A stretch of 64,000 nucleotides of DNA from Gambelia wislizenii (lineage: Eukaryota; Chordata; Lepidosauria; Squamata; Crotaphytidae). The stretch is taken from assembly GCA_030847615.1 (NCBI GenBank), contig JAUMIR010000005.1, forward strand, positions 246,984,645-247,048,644, given 5' to 3'. Made by a program: the position numbers and the translations under genes. The notes beneath the pieces are model-generated. The model worked only from the letters and a program-made list of their open reading frames with translations, searched no databases and was not told where the DNA came from. Below, piece after piece: positions 11,554 to 22,927 of this stretch (the stretch's first letter is position 1; every line of letters starts with the position of its first letter).

Positions 11554-11604
11554 AATAAAGTCATTTTTGAAGAAAAACTGTGTGGAGTTTTTGTGTGCTG
11601 CAAA
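11554..11604 (+). terminator. Candidate polyadenylation site
   Basis: AATAAA at 11554-11559 is followed within 20-45 bases by a GT-rich stretch (ctgtgtggagtttttgtgtgctg). That hexamer-plus-GU arrangement is the best of the AATAAA sites downstream of BCL2L13. If used, it would give a 3' UTR of about 6.6 kb. Confidence 0.35.
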
Positions 11605-12007
11605 TATTTCTAGTTCTTTCGCAGATATACACAGAAGAATAGAGACAATACAGGCAGGCAAATGGCTGTGCTGAAACATTAACACCACACTTTGCTAAAT
11701 ACACAGCAGAACAACTGCCTACCATCTCTAACGGTGAAAAAAGCAGCCTTTCTAGAATAGGTTATTCAAGTCAAGCTATTAAGAATTCAAATTCTATTTT
11801 AGTTCAAAAGCATTTCTAAATGGGAGAGGTGGGTAAGAAACAGTATAGTAAGTTTTAAAAGAGAATTGTTTAATTACAAAAACCCCTTAAATTGTTTCAG
11901 ACCCATTAATGCACATTAGTGTCCTTTTTTTTTTTTTTTTTGGTATTTGTAATGCATTTTGAAATGTTTTAACAGATTGTAATTTACAGATTAGGCCAGA
12001 CTGCTCC

Positions 12008-12240
12008 TTCTTGTTGTTAACTGCCATCAAGTCAACTTCAATTTATGGCAACCCCATAAATGAGAGACCTCTAAGTCACCCTATTATCAACAGCCTTGCT
12101 CAAAGCCATGGCTTCCTATACCCCTGGAATGCAGTCTTATTTTTCCTACTGCCTTCTACCTTACCAAGCACTATTGTCTTTTCTAGCGAGTCATGTCTTA
12201 CGATACGACCAAAGTATGAAGACCTTTCCTACCAAGTTCC
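12008..12240 (+). repeat. Squamate interspersed repeat
   Basis: The phrase ttgttgttaactgccatcaa, then acttatggcaacccc-like text, gagagacctctaagtcaccc and cctactgccttctacc is a diverged repeat. Pieces recur at 33668-33735 (gtcttgcaaacttaggac) and 38628-38790. I recognise it as a common lizard repeat but cannot assign the class. Confidence 0.5.
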
Positions 12241-12483
12241 AAATATGATCCCTGAACATTATGTCCAAGGAGAAAAAGCTGATGAAGTCCTGTGTTGGGA
12301 ATGCATGAACATCATTAGATACTGGCTATTTTTTGCATGTTAAAAAATTCTCCCCACATCTCATTCCCATTTGACAACTAAAGCAGACAGTTTTCCCCAC
12401 AAAAGTGCTCTTTCTATGTTGCTGGAAATAGCAATCCAAATTAAATTTTAGCTATCTACCATAGGTAAACATGGAGCCTAAAT

Positions 12484-13020
12484 ACCCTAAAGGCACCAGA
12501 TCCCATCTGGCCTTAGAATCTAAGCAGGGTCAGCTGTGGTTAATACTTCGATGGGAGATGGCCAACATGGTGCTGTAGACTATTCAGTTGGCCCTCCACA
12601 GTCACTGGGTGCATGACCACTACAAATATTTCTACCCCGCCCACCCAAACTTTAATACACACCAAAAGTATGATTCATGGCTTCAACCCACTATGGCCTT
12701 TGAGGTAGAAGGATTCCTTTGCAAGGCAGAAGTGGTCAGCTGGCGGTGCTGCCCTGCACCATTTGTATTAGGGAATTGCAAGTCTTCTCAGGCTATCGCA
12801 ATCTTGGCTTGCCATCCCCATTAAAAATGACATAGGGCAGCAGCAGAGGTGGTAGCAAATAATCTACGAATAATCAAATCTGCAAATGTGAAGGGCTGAC
12901 TGTATTTGAGAGGAAGAAACTGGTAAAACAACCACTTAAGTATTCCTTGCCTAAGACAACCCTATGAAATTCCTGGGGTTGCCATAAGCCAACAAGTGAC
13001 GAAGGCACACACACATCTAT
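12484..13020 (+). mobile_element. 5S rRNA-derived SINE split by a miniature transposon
   Basis: The head at 12490-12580 follows a 5S rRNA gene: gcaccagatcccatctgg, ctaagcagggtcagctgtgg, ttaatacttcgatgggagat, ggtgctgtagac. This covers the 5S internal promoter blocks. The body resumes at 12905 (gaggaagaaactggtaaaac ... gtattccttgcctaagac ... ggggttgccataagccaac). The uninterrupted order is seen at 50826-51058. The interruption is the Tigger-like element at 12585-12902. Confidence 0.8.
12585..12902. mobile_element. Tigger-like miniature element inside a 5S SINE
   Basis: It starts CAGTTGGCCCTCCACAGTCA and ends ATGTGAAGGGCTGACTG, followed by TA at 12903-12904. The ends match the other family members. 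The core is unrelated to theirs. It inserted into the 5S SINE just after the gtgctgtagac phrase. Confidence 0.7.
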
Positions 13021-14102
13021 CTAGTTCAACAACTTTTTTTGGCATCTGCCTAAATATGAGCAACGGGAGCAATCCTGTTAAGTCCCAACTAGAGTAGACC
13101 CATTCATTTAATTGTTGAATCTGTCAACACACAGATAAAACCCATTAATTCAATGGGCCTATTTTAGGCAGGACAACCAACACATTTCAGGCCAATTTTT
13201 TTTTTCTACTGAAACAAAGGCCCCACCTAAATGGTGAAAATACCCCTCATGGAATTCACTGGGAATCCTACCTGTCTAAACAGAATCCAGCACCAATCCA
13301 CACTATTCGGAAGGAGGGAGGCCCAAAATGGCAAAAACAACAGGGTAAAGGCCTTCGCAGAATTTCCCATACTTTTTCAAAAACCACAAGGAGGGTACAT
13401 ATTTTTGCTCATTTGGACTATTGAACAATAAAAAATACAAAGGGAAGCACAAAGCTGATTGGCCAGGCAAGAGCAGGGGTGGGATTACTAGCAGGGCAAG
13501 TGCCTGCTGCCACCATGTTGGGTTTTTGCCTTAGCGACCGCTTGCTAAAACAATAAAACAGTATTTTTTTTGTCTTGCTTTCCTATGAAGTTGGAAAATC
13601 GCTCTATCAAAACCAGCACACCTTGGGATGACTTTTTTAAAAAAACCAGTGGCAGTGAAGAACTAACACAAGTAAATCACTTGCAGCCACCATCAGGAAT
13701 GCAAGGCTTATGGGGGCTTCCAAGGCCAGAAAAAACGTTTAGACATGTCACTGCTGCTGCAAGATGCCAATACTATGAGATACCTTGGATTTTCCCCCCT
13801 TGTGTAGATAGGCCCAAAGACAGCTGATAAGAATTTAGGAAGAGGCTATTTTTAGTGCTTCCAATTCTCACAGCGTTTGAGAAATTTAAAAAAAAGCTAG
13901 AGAATCAAATTATGGCTTATAGCACAGACTGAGTGGTAACTGTTAATCATTTAAGACTTTAGTTACATAAATAGTGTGGGAAAGACTCATACTGAACTGA
14001 GAACTACCATCTGAGACACACCATATTAAATTATGTAACATTTTATGGAACTTTAAAGAAATTTCATCAAGAGTTTTTGGGATCAATACATATAGCTTCA
14101 TA
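13021..14102. other. Intergenic, no recognised feature
   Basis: No exon, RNA gene or clear repeat was recognised on either strand. Short open frames here have no family resemblance that I can see. Confidence 0.4.
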
Positions 14103-14335
14103 GGGTTGCTGTGTTTTGAAGTTGTTTCCAACTTATAGTGACCTTAAGACAAATCTATCATAGGGTTTTCTTGGCAAGATTTGTTCAGAGAGAGTTGCCT
14201 TTGCCGTCCTCTGAAGATGAGAGACTGTGACTTACCAAGTGACCCAGTGGGTTTCCATGGCTGAGCCAGGATTCAAACCCTGGTCTCTATTAGTTGTAGT
14301 CTAACACTCAAACCGCTACACCATGCTGATTCCCT
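14103..14335 (-). mobile_element. tRNA-derived MIR-like SINE
   Basis: Read on the minus strand it gives a tRNA-like head (ggtgtagcggtttgagtgtt), gaatcctggctcagcca, a middle 'cactgggtcacttgg' block, and a tail in which the 'cttggcaagaaaaccctatg' phrase leads into a 'cactataagttggaaacaac' end. The same order occurs at 23158-23368 and 57818-58037. Confidence 0.75.
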
Positions 14336-16524
14336 AGCATGGGATGGTTACTCCTTTTGAAACAGCTGAAACTGAGAAAGACCAACCACGCACACAGCAA
14401 AGACGAGTCTCATTGAACGTTTCACACTCCAGCACAATCTGATCTGCGTAATAAACATGCATCTTCTTCCAGAGATTTTTTTTATATAGTAATAGCAACA
14501 TGGTTTCATGAACCAAGCCCCTTAAACAGAGGAAACAAAACACAGGATTATCCCATTCAGCTTGAATAGGAATTCTTTCCTAACTATATACAGCATTCAG
14601 ATAATGAACAAAACTTTTCAGTTTGCCCTAGAGACTTTTTCTTGAGCACACTTCCGGGCATTCGGGACACATGAGTTCATTTAATGCAGGGGCAATGGCC
14701 CTTTCCAACCATGGCCACAGACAGAGTTACATATGGGCACTGACCAAATGTAAGGTATGCTTTGGCTTTGTAAAGAACTATAGGTTGCAGGAAACAGAGA
14801 AGATGGGGTAAAGCATTATTAAAATGAAAGATGGTCTGGTAATCCTGCTTGAAAGACTGGAAGGCCTGCATTTGGCCTGTGGGGAAGAGGTTCCATTCTT
14901 CCAGCTTTAAAGCTTGTAATTTAGCCAAAAGTAAACAGGATAATTTTAGTTTTTCAGACTTTACAATCATCAACAAATAAATCACTAGAGCCAGTGACAA
15001 CAATTTTCCTGCAACTGGACATAACATTCATTCATTTCAGGCCAACTTCCAATTGAATCAACAGGGTGAACCTGATCCAAGTGAGTGATCTTGGGGCACC
15101 AACAGCATGTGTAGCTGCACTGCTCTTCAGACAAACTAAACTTTATACGCTGTAGTGCCTTATTCAAAGCTGTTGGCAACTTGCAGAAGTATTTCACTGT
15201 AACAATTAAAGCTGGTATTAGAATCAAGTATATCCAGTTGGATTTAGTCATTGTTCACATTATTAATCCAAAGTGTTCTGACCAAGTTGGTAAAAAGTAG
15301 GCTATAATGTTTACTGTTCTTACTAGCTTCTAAAGCTTACTGCAAAGGCATGACAGGAACCTATACTTCAACCCTGAGAACAAGAGTCAATTTGCCATTT
15401 TCCTCCTGAGATGGATGTAAGGCAGGATCAAGTTTTTCAGGTAGAAAAAAGTAATAACTGGCACATGAGAGTAAATGGGAAAATGCAGATGATTTGTACT
15501 GATAAAAATTGCAAAAACTTCAAAATGCCATGTCCTTTTAAAACGACACTTAAAAATCACTTTTCATATTTAAAAAAAAAAGAAACAAAAATTCTTGCAG
15601 GCAGACATGTCATGTTCTTTTTGTTCAACTCTAGGAGAAAAGGAGGAAAAGGAGACAGTTATGCTCAGTCCACCCTAATTATATTCATTTACAATACGAT
15701 TCCCCTTTTTCTTTTCATATATTTCTCCACACAAAAGTTAGCCAAAATGGTACTTATCAAGACAGAAAGATTCACACAGACACATACATTTGCACAGTCT
15801 GTCTCCTTTAGGATCCAACTTACAGAGTTACAAATTAGTACATTACACCAAAAATGAATTTTGTACATAGTCTCCATCCAATACCAACTATTCAAATAGA
15901 TCATTTGAGTAACATGCACTCTGGACACATTCAGTCATTCTGTGGCACCTGCAAGGTATGCTCTTATTTTTAAAGAAGCATAATACCGGTATTATGCACC
16001 ACCTAGCTTAGCGGGCTACACACCTCACCCTAGGGCTGGAACTGCACAGGCAGAAGCCTTGCAGGCACATTCATCTGATGCTACTGAACATGTCAGCTGG
16101 ATCTTGTCAATACTTGCATATCCTAGCAGCATATGATGTGTAATAATGAATCTGAAGCCTGTTTCGCTTCTACGTCTGTCTAAAGCATTATGTTCTAAGG
16201 ACTTAACAAAAAGATTTTTATATGTCAATGGTGCATGACCCACAGCCTGATTGCTCCCAGTATGTTTTATACCCAGTTTTCCCCAGCTGATCAACTCTGT
16301 GCAGGTGTGTGTAAGACAGAGAGAATGCAGTGTAAGCGTGTACAGTCCTCATGGCTGAAAAGGTTGTGCATCTCTCTGCTAAAAGAAAGGACAGCAGTCA
16401 AGCCACCCAAACATGAATAGCCAATCCCTGAAACATGAATAACCAATCCCATCAATAACCACTGCTTCAAAAACAGTGTTAAGACTGTTTCTCTTACTGG
16501 GAGGTATAAGTTAAATCTTGCATT
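14336..16524 (-). other. BID: BID 3' flank / 3' UTR
   Basis: Downstream of the BID stop codon. No further exon was found. On the minus strand an ATTAAA hexamer occurs at 14680-14685; it would give a 3' UTR of about 1.8 kb, but this is weak evidence. No AATAAA was noticed on the minus strand in this interval. Confidence 0.35.
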
Positions 16525-16752
16525 CTAATTTTTAATCACCTCAGGTGCCAGGTTGTTCACATAATCATGTAGGTTGTGATTGATATAGTTCACAGTTGTA
16601 TTGAACACTTGCTGTAGAAGAGAAGGCACTATATTTACTACTTTCTTCGCTAAAGCCATTGCTATCACTAACATGGCTTTCTCCTGCTCCATGTCTGAGG
16701 GCATTTTTCTCACAAGTGCCTGCACAGCTTGAGACATGTGCCTGGTCATCTC
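16525..16752 (-). CDS. BID: BID, last coding exon
   Basis: BID is a BH3-only protein that, after cleavage by caspase-8, moves to mitochondria and activates BAX/BAK. This exon starts after the acceptor tttcttcag and encodes 75 residues, beginning EMTRHMSQAV and ending APEVIKN, then TAG. It includes MEQEKAMLVIAMALAKKV and SLLQQVFNTTVNYINHNL, which match the central hydrophobic hairpin and the last helices of the BID fold. The phase is 0, joining cleanly to 17924-18057. Confidence 0.96.
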   Translation of the reverse strand, partial: EMTRHMSQAVQALVRKMPSDMEQEKAMLVIAMALAKKVVNIVPSLLQQVFNTTVNYINHNLHDYVNNLAPEVIKN

Positions 16753-17923
16753 CTGAAGAAACATAAGAAAAACATATTTTTGAAACACTGTTCTTCCAGT
16801 GCTGGCAACTCCAACCATGTCATAAATATAACAGGTATCTCCCCCAACCTAAAGTCACCAATACACAACAATTTGCATTTAACTGTTCTTCCTGAGAGCT
16901 CATGGTGGCTAACAAGAACAACAAATTTAAAGTGCTTTTATAATTTAAACCCCATTAATATTAGAACATAAATACAGCAGAAGAGTAAAAACCCCAATGA
17001 CAGCAAAATGTTTTAAAAACAGACAAATTTTCAAAGAACAGCATAGCCAGAGAACAAGAACCTGCTGTTCCTCGCTTCACATCAGATCCTCGCAAGTTCA
17101 AGCTTCGCATCCTCGCTTCACATCAGATCAGCAGGTTCAAGCACAACCCAGGTTCCTCAACCTATCTTTTGGAAGCATGTCTTTCCTAATGCATCATCAG
17201 CTAGCCTTAATTCAGTAAATAGCCAGGAATCTGAAGGAGAACCCTGGAATCAATTTATTGTTGAAGTTCATCCTGAGCCCATCACCGCCCACCTTGTGCT
17301 CCCAAACTAGAGTCTATTAACTGTCCTTGGGATCAACCACTGCACATGCTTTTTGACTGAGGAAGCCAGTGTAGCCAGACTGTCATGCAGCTCCAGGATC
17401 CATCCAGGATGAATTGGGCTTTTAGTCCATTCCTCATAATCCTTTCTAGCACACTCTTCTCTCAATGCTGGAGCTTAACCCACAGCTCCATGAATTGTGT
17501 TTCCCCTTCCTGCTTTTAATACCTTTCTGCCCTAAATGCCTTGATAGGTCCGCTGTCCTGTGCATCCAAACAGAGCTTCACTCTCTGTGATTCAAATGAA
17601 TTCCAGAGCTAAACAACTGAGTCTGCCCATACTGGATCCACAATCCAAACAGCACTGGGTGGTTATTTCTACATAATGCCTACTGCAGCATTTGAGCCAG
17701 TTCTATTCCTTTCCTGTAGCACAATCACACTGTGACCTGGCTAGGGCACTCAAGGGTCTCTGGTACAGGACTGCCAGATTTGGGCTGCTGACTATTTTAT
17801 AGTCCTCTTAGAATTTCAGTGCTCTACTGCCTTGCAATGGGAAGAGGATGTGGGGTCACTGTCTGGAGTTTTGTTTTGTTTTTACTTTGAACAGTGGTTC
17901 ACTAGTCTTCCTTCCTCACTCAC
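16753..17923 (-). other. BID: BID intron between the BH3 exon and the last exon
   Basis: The intron has donor GTGAGTGAGG on the minus strand at 17923 and an acceptor ending TTCTTCAG at 16753. Inside is unremarkable sequence, including a short direct repeat (tcctcgcttcacatcagatc) at about 17071 and 17111. Confidence 0.8.
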
Positions 17924-18057
17924 CTCTTTGGACATGTTCCCTGCCCTAAAATGCCGTGCCAGATTGTCTATGACTGATGGCTCCATCTCAGCAGCCAGCT
18001 TATCCCCGATTTCAGCCAGCTGAGCTCCGATAATCCGGAAAATTTCCTCATCAGGCA
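17924..18057 (-). CDS. BID: BID, BH3-encoding exon
   Basis: 134 bases: two bases completing a split valine codon, then 44 codons. It encodes PDEEIFRIIGAQLAEIGDKL and then AAEMEPSVIDNLARHF. The LxxxGD-type BH3 core is AQLAEIGDKL, with the invariant Gly-Asp at protein residues 86-87. The BH3 helix binds the groove of BCL2-family partners. The acceptor is ctggtgcag and the donor AAAGAG|GTGAGT. The exon is phase-compatible on both sides. Confidence 0.95.
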
Positions 18058-18399
18058 CTGCACCAGAATACATGATTGGAGAAAAGAGGGTTAAAGAGAA
18101 TGAAAGCTTCTCTTCCTCCACCCTGCCTTCTGACAAGAACAAAGTCAACATGTGAACACATGCCTGTGGAGGGAGACACACAAGATTTACTAAAGATCCT
18201 GAGATCCAGGGTTGCATAATGGTCAGAACAACCATTTAGGACCAGTGGTCAATATTTTTTGCTCTGCCACCATCTCTCAGTCTAGTCTAGACCCAGAGGC
18301 CTGCTGTGAGGAAATTATGGGCCCAGGAAGTTGGGGAGAGAGAAAAACAGGTATCACCACTTAACAGGAACAGTAGGATGAAAATATAGTAGAAAATTG

Positions 18400-18668
18400 G
18401 AGCCCTGGTGGCGCAGTGGTTAAATGCCAGTACTGCAAGTCACCACGTTGCAAGTTCGATTCCAGCCGGCTCCAAGGTTCACTCAGCCTTCCATCCTTCC
18501 GTAGGTCGGTAAAATGAGTACCCAGCTTGTGGGGGGCAATTAGCTAACACACACTGGAAACTGCTCAATGCAGTGTAGATGTGTAAATAGCTATTGCTTA
18601 AAACAATTTGCAAGCCACTCTGATAGCCTTGAGGCTGAAGAGTGGGGTATAAATAAATAAATAAATAA
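18400..18668 (+). mobile_element. tRNA-derived SINE, full length
   Basis: The head agccctggtggcgcagtgg, then ttaaatgcc and gcaagttcgattccagcc, forms A-box and B-box-like tRNA promoter elements. The body has cggtaaaatgagtacccagc, and the tail ends gtataaataaataaataa. The tail is a short TAAA-type repeat, as expected for LINE-mobilised squamate SINEs. It sits in the BID intron between 18058 and 19072. Confidence 0.85.
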
Positions 18669-19072
18669 GTATTTTTTAAAAAATAGTAACAGTAAATAAC
18701 TGAAACGCCTTCCTCTCTCCCAACTCATGAAAAACAAAGCCTTTCCCCCAATTAACACAGTGTCTTTTGTTTAATGCCATACTGGATCTCCAGCTGTTCA
18801 TTTAGATTAATAAAACTCTTCAAAATAAAATATCCATGAAAATGTAGAATTGCATACAAGCTCTGCTTTACGCTAGCAAGATAGTGCCTACTGGACACAC
18901 TCTAATGCATGCTTTGGCCATGCAACCCCTCCCCTACCAAGCAGCCATACATTTAGCATCAGTGGACGTACATTTGGATATACATTCATAGGGCTCCCTC
19001 TATGTTTCCTTCTGCAGGAAGATCTGGGACTGTCCCAAAGCTGCCATGTGGAACACTGAAAGCAATAGTTAC

Positions 19073-19274
19073 CTGTCTGTCTGGTCTGGATTCTCCCAAA
19101 CCTATTCCCATCTGTCTGAAGCTCCTCATCGTCACTTAGCGTTCTGGAAGGCAACAACTGATTTTTCAAAGCAAAAAGCTCTGAAACAAAAGGGAAGTCA
19201 GTGGAGTTCTGCAGGAAGGAGTAGAGGAGGATGGCGGTGGGGGTATCTTGTGAGTCACCGTAGTTATTTCCATC
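19073..19274 (-). CDS. BID: BID, first main coding exon with caspase-8 site
   Basis: 202 bases after the acceptor ctctcactttgtccag, giving 67 codons plus one base. It starts DGNNYGDSQDTPTAILLYSF, continues LQNSTDFPFVSELFALKNQL, and later has EELQTDGNRFGRIQTRQT. It has no in-frame ATG of its own; an in-frame stop lies upstream, so an earlier exon must supply the start. LQTD-G (cleavage after residue 56) is the caspase-8 site known from mammals. The granzyme B motif IEAD, which follows in human BID, is replaced by IQTRQT. The donor is ACAG|GTAACT. Confidence 0.94.
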
Positions 19275-19611
19275 CTGGACAAAGTGAGAGCAAAAATAAA
19301 GTCCTGAATTCTATAATCAAAGGTAACATAAACATGCATTGCTTGGGGTTCTAAAGACTGGGAAAGGGTTATTAATAATCCAATTTAAAAAGGGAACAAC
19401 AACTTGATTTAAATAGTATATACACTAGCCCAATCAGGGCATTAAATCCTTATGGACTTGAGTCAGGATTGTATATATCTGCAGTCATACTTGCAAGTTT
19501 GGATATTGGCACTTGGTGCTTCTGAAAATCTTAGTAAAAATCAATGCCTTTGAAGAGCATAAAAATGCCAAAGGCTGGCAAAATCTCTCAAGACTGAATG
19601 ACAGCTAAGTA

Positions 19612-20634
19612 CAGTCGTCCCTTCACATTTGCAGGGGTTACGGGAAATAAAAGCAGCCTCTGAGGGTTTGACGAGGAGCCCTTCCTAAACACACACACAC
19701 AGAGGGAAGGTGTGGGTGGCATCTGAACTCCCAGCAAGCTCATGCAAGTAAAGTCCCTCCCTTGCCACTCCCTTCTCTGTGTCTTAACAAGCTGAATTGC
19801 TTCTTTAAAACTCACATTTTGCCCCATGTCTCCTCATGGCCCAAAGAAAAGCACAGCTGCATGCTTGCCACCCCCTCTCTGTGTCTCAACAAACTGGATT
19901 GCTTCTTTAAAACTCACATTTTGAACATTTCCTACACACATTCACACACAGGGAAGGTGCGGGTGGCATCTCCCAGCAAGCAACAGACCCAGCCTCTGAG
20001 CGTTTAAGGAAGAAAGCTTCCTGCTGGCCAAAAGAAAAGCACAGCCCCATACTGTGAGCACACAAGCTTTCCTCCTTAAACGCTCAGAGGCTGGGTCTGT
20101 TGCTTGCTGGGAGGTGACACCCGTGCCTTCCCTGTGTGTGAATGTGTATAGGAAATGTTCAAAATGTGAGTTTTAAAGAAGCAATCCAGTTTGTTGAGAC
20201 ACAGAGAGGGGGTGGCAAGCATGCAGCTGTGCTTTTCTTTGGGCCATGAGGAGACATGGGGCAAAATGTGAGTTTTAAAGAAGCAATTCAGTTTGTTGAG
20301 ACACAGAGAGGGGGTGGCAAGCATGCAGCTGTGCTTTTCTTTGGGCCATGAGGAGACATGGGGCAAAATGTGAGTTTTAAAGAAGCAATTCAGTTTGTTA
20401 AGACACAGAGAGGGGAGTGGCAAGGGGGGGACTTTGCTTGCGTGCTCACAGCATGGGGCTGTGCTTTTCTTTTGCCTTAGACCCTTAGAGGCTGGTGGGG
20501 GGGTTGGTTGCTTGCTGGGATCTTCCCTGTGTGTTTATGTGTGCAGGAAGTTTTCCTCCTTAAATGCTCAGAGGCTGTGTTGGGGGGAGAGGGGGGGGAA
20601 GGAATTTCCACGAATACATAAAACCACACAACTG
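19612..20634. mobile_element. Tigger-like element carrying a ~1 kb palindrome
   Basis: It starts CAGTCGTCCCTTCACATTTG and ends with ACCACACAACTG, flanked by TA at 19610-19611 and 20635-20636. The interior is a large inverted repeat centred near 20035. The left arm (about 19690-20020) and right arm (about 20065-20560) both carry ctcagaggctgggtctgttg, a ttgctgggag phrase and tandem units built on gttttaaagaagcaat. There are two units on the left and three on the right. The repeated open frames on opposite strands (…LNCFFKTHIL…) are a by-product. No transposase is present. Confidence 0.8.
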
Positions 20635-20636
20635 TA

Positions 20637-22927
20637 GTATTTTTAGTGATCACTAAGTAGGACTTCAGTGCTGCTGTGCAGATCTCTGGTCTTTTTTTTT
20701 TTTCTTCTACAGGAGATCCTGCCCTGGTCTCCATTCAACACAGCTGCTACATTGTTGGCAACATTCTTATTTTGCATACAGCAAGTGTAAATGAAAATAT
20801 TAAGACCTTATAAAGGACAATTCAGAATTAGATTGGCAGCCTCACACCATCTTGGCCTTTCCCCCCACCTCTCACCCCCAAAGTTACATGGGCATACTCA
20901 AAGCCAGCTAGTCTTAATTCTCACAAATGCTTGGGATGCATACTTAATTCTGATACCATAGACTTCTACACAAAGAGAAGGAGGCAAGAATATGTTTTTA
21001 TAAGTGAAACTTACAACAAAGTGCTGCAGTATGGTTTCCCAGTTTTACCCCTAAATGCACACACTCAAGTCTTCATTGAGCTGGCTATCTGGAAGACAGC
21101 CCACTCCAGCAAGCTTAAGGAGATGGCCCTAAAGATGTTCTGTACTTCCCCCAAGCCTCCTGATATAGTCATAACTCAGTTAATAAAACCTATAACCAAA
21201 AAAAGCTCTTTCTTACAAAGTCTTTCTACACTTACTCCCCTTTTTTTCCTTCTTCTCTGTCTAGCTGGATATTTTTTAGCAGCACTGGCATTGGGAAGAC
21301 AGTGAAGGAGAGCTGGAGTAACAGTCTTTCAGTGTCAGATTGCAGTAGCGGATCTGCAGTAAACACAGGATTCTGATGTAACCAATGCCTGACTACAACA
21401 GGCAAGGTAAACAGCAGCTGGCTCCAGAATCCCTTACTGAGCATGCATGGACAGCAAAACAGAGAGAAAAGAGAAAAGCAGATAAGCCTGCCTCACCAGC
21501 TCCCCCCAGCATGTTAGATAAAAAGCACAGGCCTGTAAGTTTGGCTACCAAAACGGAAATCATAAGTGGAGGATGGTAAAAGAAAAAGTTATCCCTGGAA
21601 GAAGCCTTCAGATGATCTCTCGAAAGCTCAAAATATTTTTGTTTACTTAGGCAAGGCTCACCTGACCTGGTTGTTTCATTTCACATGGGCATATTGTTAG
21701 TTTTGGATATAAAGTTTGCTGAAACATATTGAACTGCTCTTCTTTTTTGTAGTGCAGGAACCTATCCCTATTCTTTCCCTGTTATATCTGCATCTGGTAC
21801 CAAATCTTCTGTTAAAAAGTAATGCCCAGGAACACTTCTAATGAAAGAGGTCTCAAAAGTACTCTTTGTGAACAAAGTAGACATTACTTCAAAGGATGAA
21901 TGCAGCACATAAAAATAATTTTGGATACTACCTGACTCATCCTAGTGGCTGAAACGCAACTGGGTTATCTTTAATCTTCACAGATTGCAGTTCCTCTACC
22001 TGTAGAAGAATTACAAGAATTACAAGTGAATGTATAACAAAATCCAAAATCCACAAAAGAGTGATACCTTTATTGGGCCAACTAAAAAGCATAAAATACA
22101 TCATGCAATCTTCACTGGCTTCTTTAACTGGCAAAGATGTTAAAAATCATACAGAAGAAGAAAAGTGGCACAGGGCTATATTTTGTCTGAGATGTTATTT
22201 CTGTTGTCAGTTAACATGGTCTAATCGAGGGATAGAGGCTACTCCCCTTCTTGGTGAATTTATTACCCTCTTGTTCAACACTTGTGTCAAACTTTCCTAC
22301 AGTGCTCCCAAGTGACTAAACTATGGTCACTTTGGTCATAAATAAAAAGTCTTGCTCTGAAATGGCTGACAAAGAAGCCTCTTTCTGAACTGATAGACTG
22401 ATAAGACAATGGTAAGGAAATGCCATATGAAAGAAGGGAAAGCTTGGAATGAACTCTCAGGGATACCATACTTTTAATCTCCACACCATCCTATTTTGGA
22501 TTTGCTGGTTTAGTTAATATTTTTGCAGCCTTGCCTTTTATACATAATTTTATATAGGCCAACAGAGTAAAACCAAGTGTATCAATACATACAAATCATA
22601 AGAACAAAAATGGATCCAGTGGTCAAGATGGCACAAAACACTTAAAGTAGTCAGATAAAACATAGCTTAAATGCTCAATCCTGCGTCAGTTTATTGGAAG
22701 GCTTCAATCCCTAGCCTCCAGGAATGCCACCACATAAGGGGGAGACCAAGAGGGCCCCATCCACTGGCCAGGGAAGGAGCTCGCTTCCTGCCTCTCTTCT
22801 AGAAAGAACACTTCCAAAAACACTGTTTTAAAAGCTAGTACCCAAGTGTTGTCCCCTCCCCTTCCCTTCTCCTTTAATGTTGTGCTCTTATTAGGTTGTA
22901 AGAATTGCAGAGCAGAGATTATCTTAC
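20637..22927 (-). other. BID: BID intron between start-codon exon and 19274
   Basis: Diverged interspersed-repeat pieces occur near 21590-21670 and 22040-22140 (atctctcgaaagctc, ttattgggccaactaaaaag). No exon with a plausible BID or other protein segment was found. Confidence 0.5.

Noticed and set aside
18400..18475. tRNA gene
   Set aside because: The A- and B-box-like text belongs to a SINE head with the SINE body and tail following; no cloverleaf with proper acceptor stem was evident.
20076..20423. Repeated frame with LNCFFKTHIL on both strands
   Set aside because: It is the tandem arm unit of the palindrome at 19612-20634, not a repeat protein.
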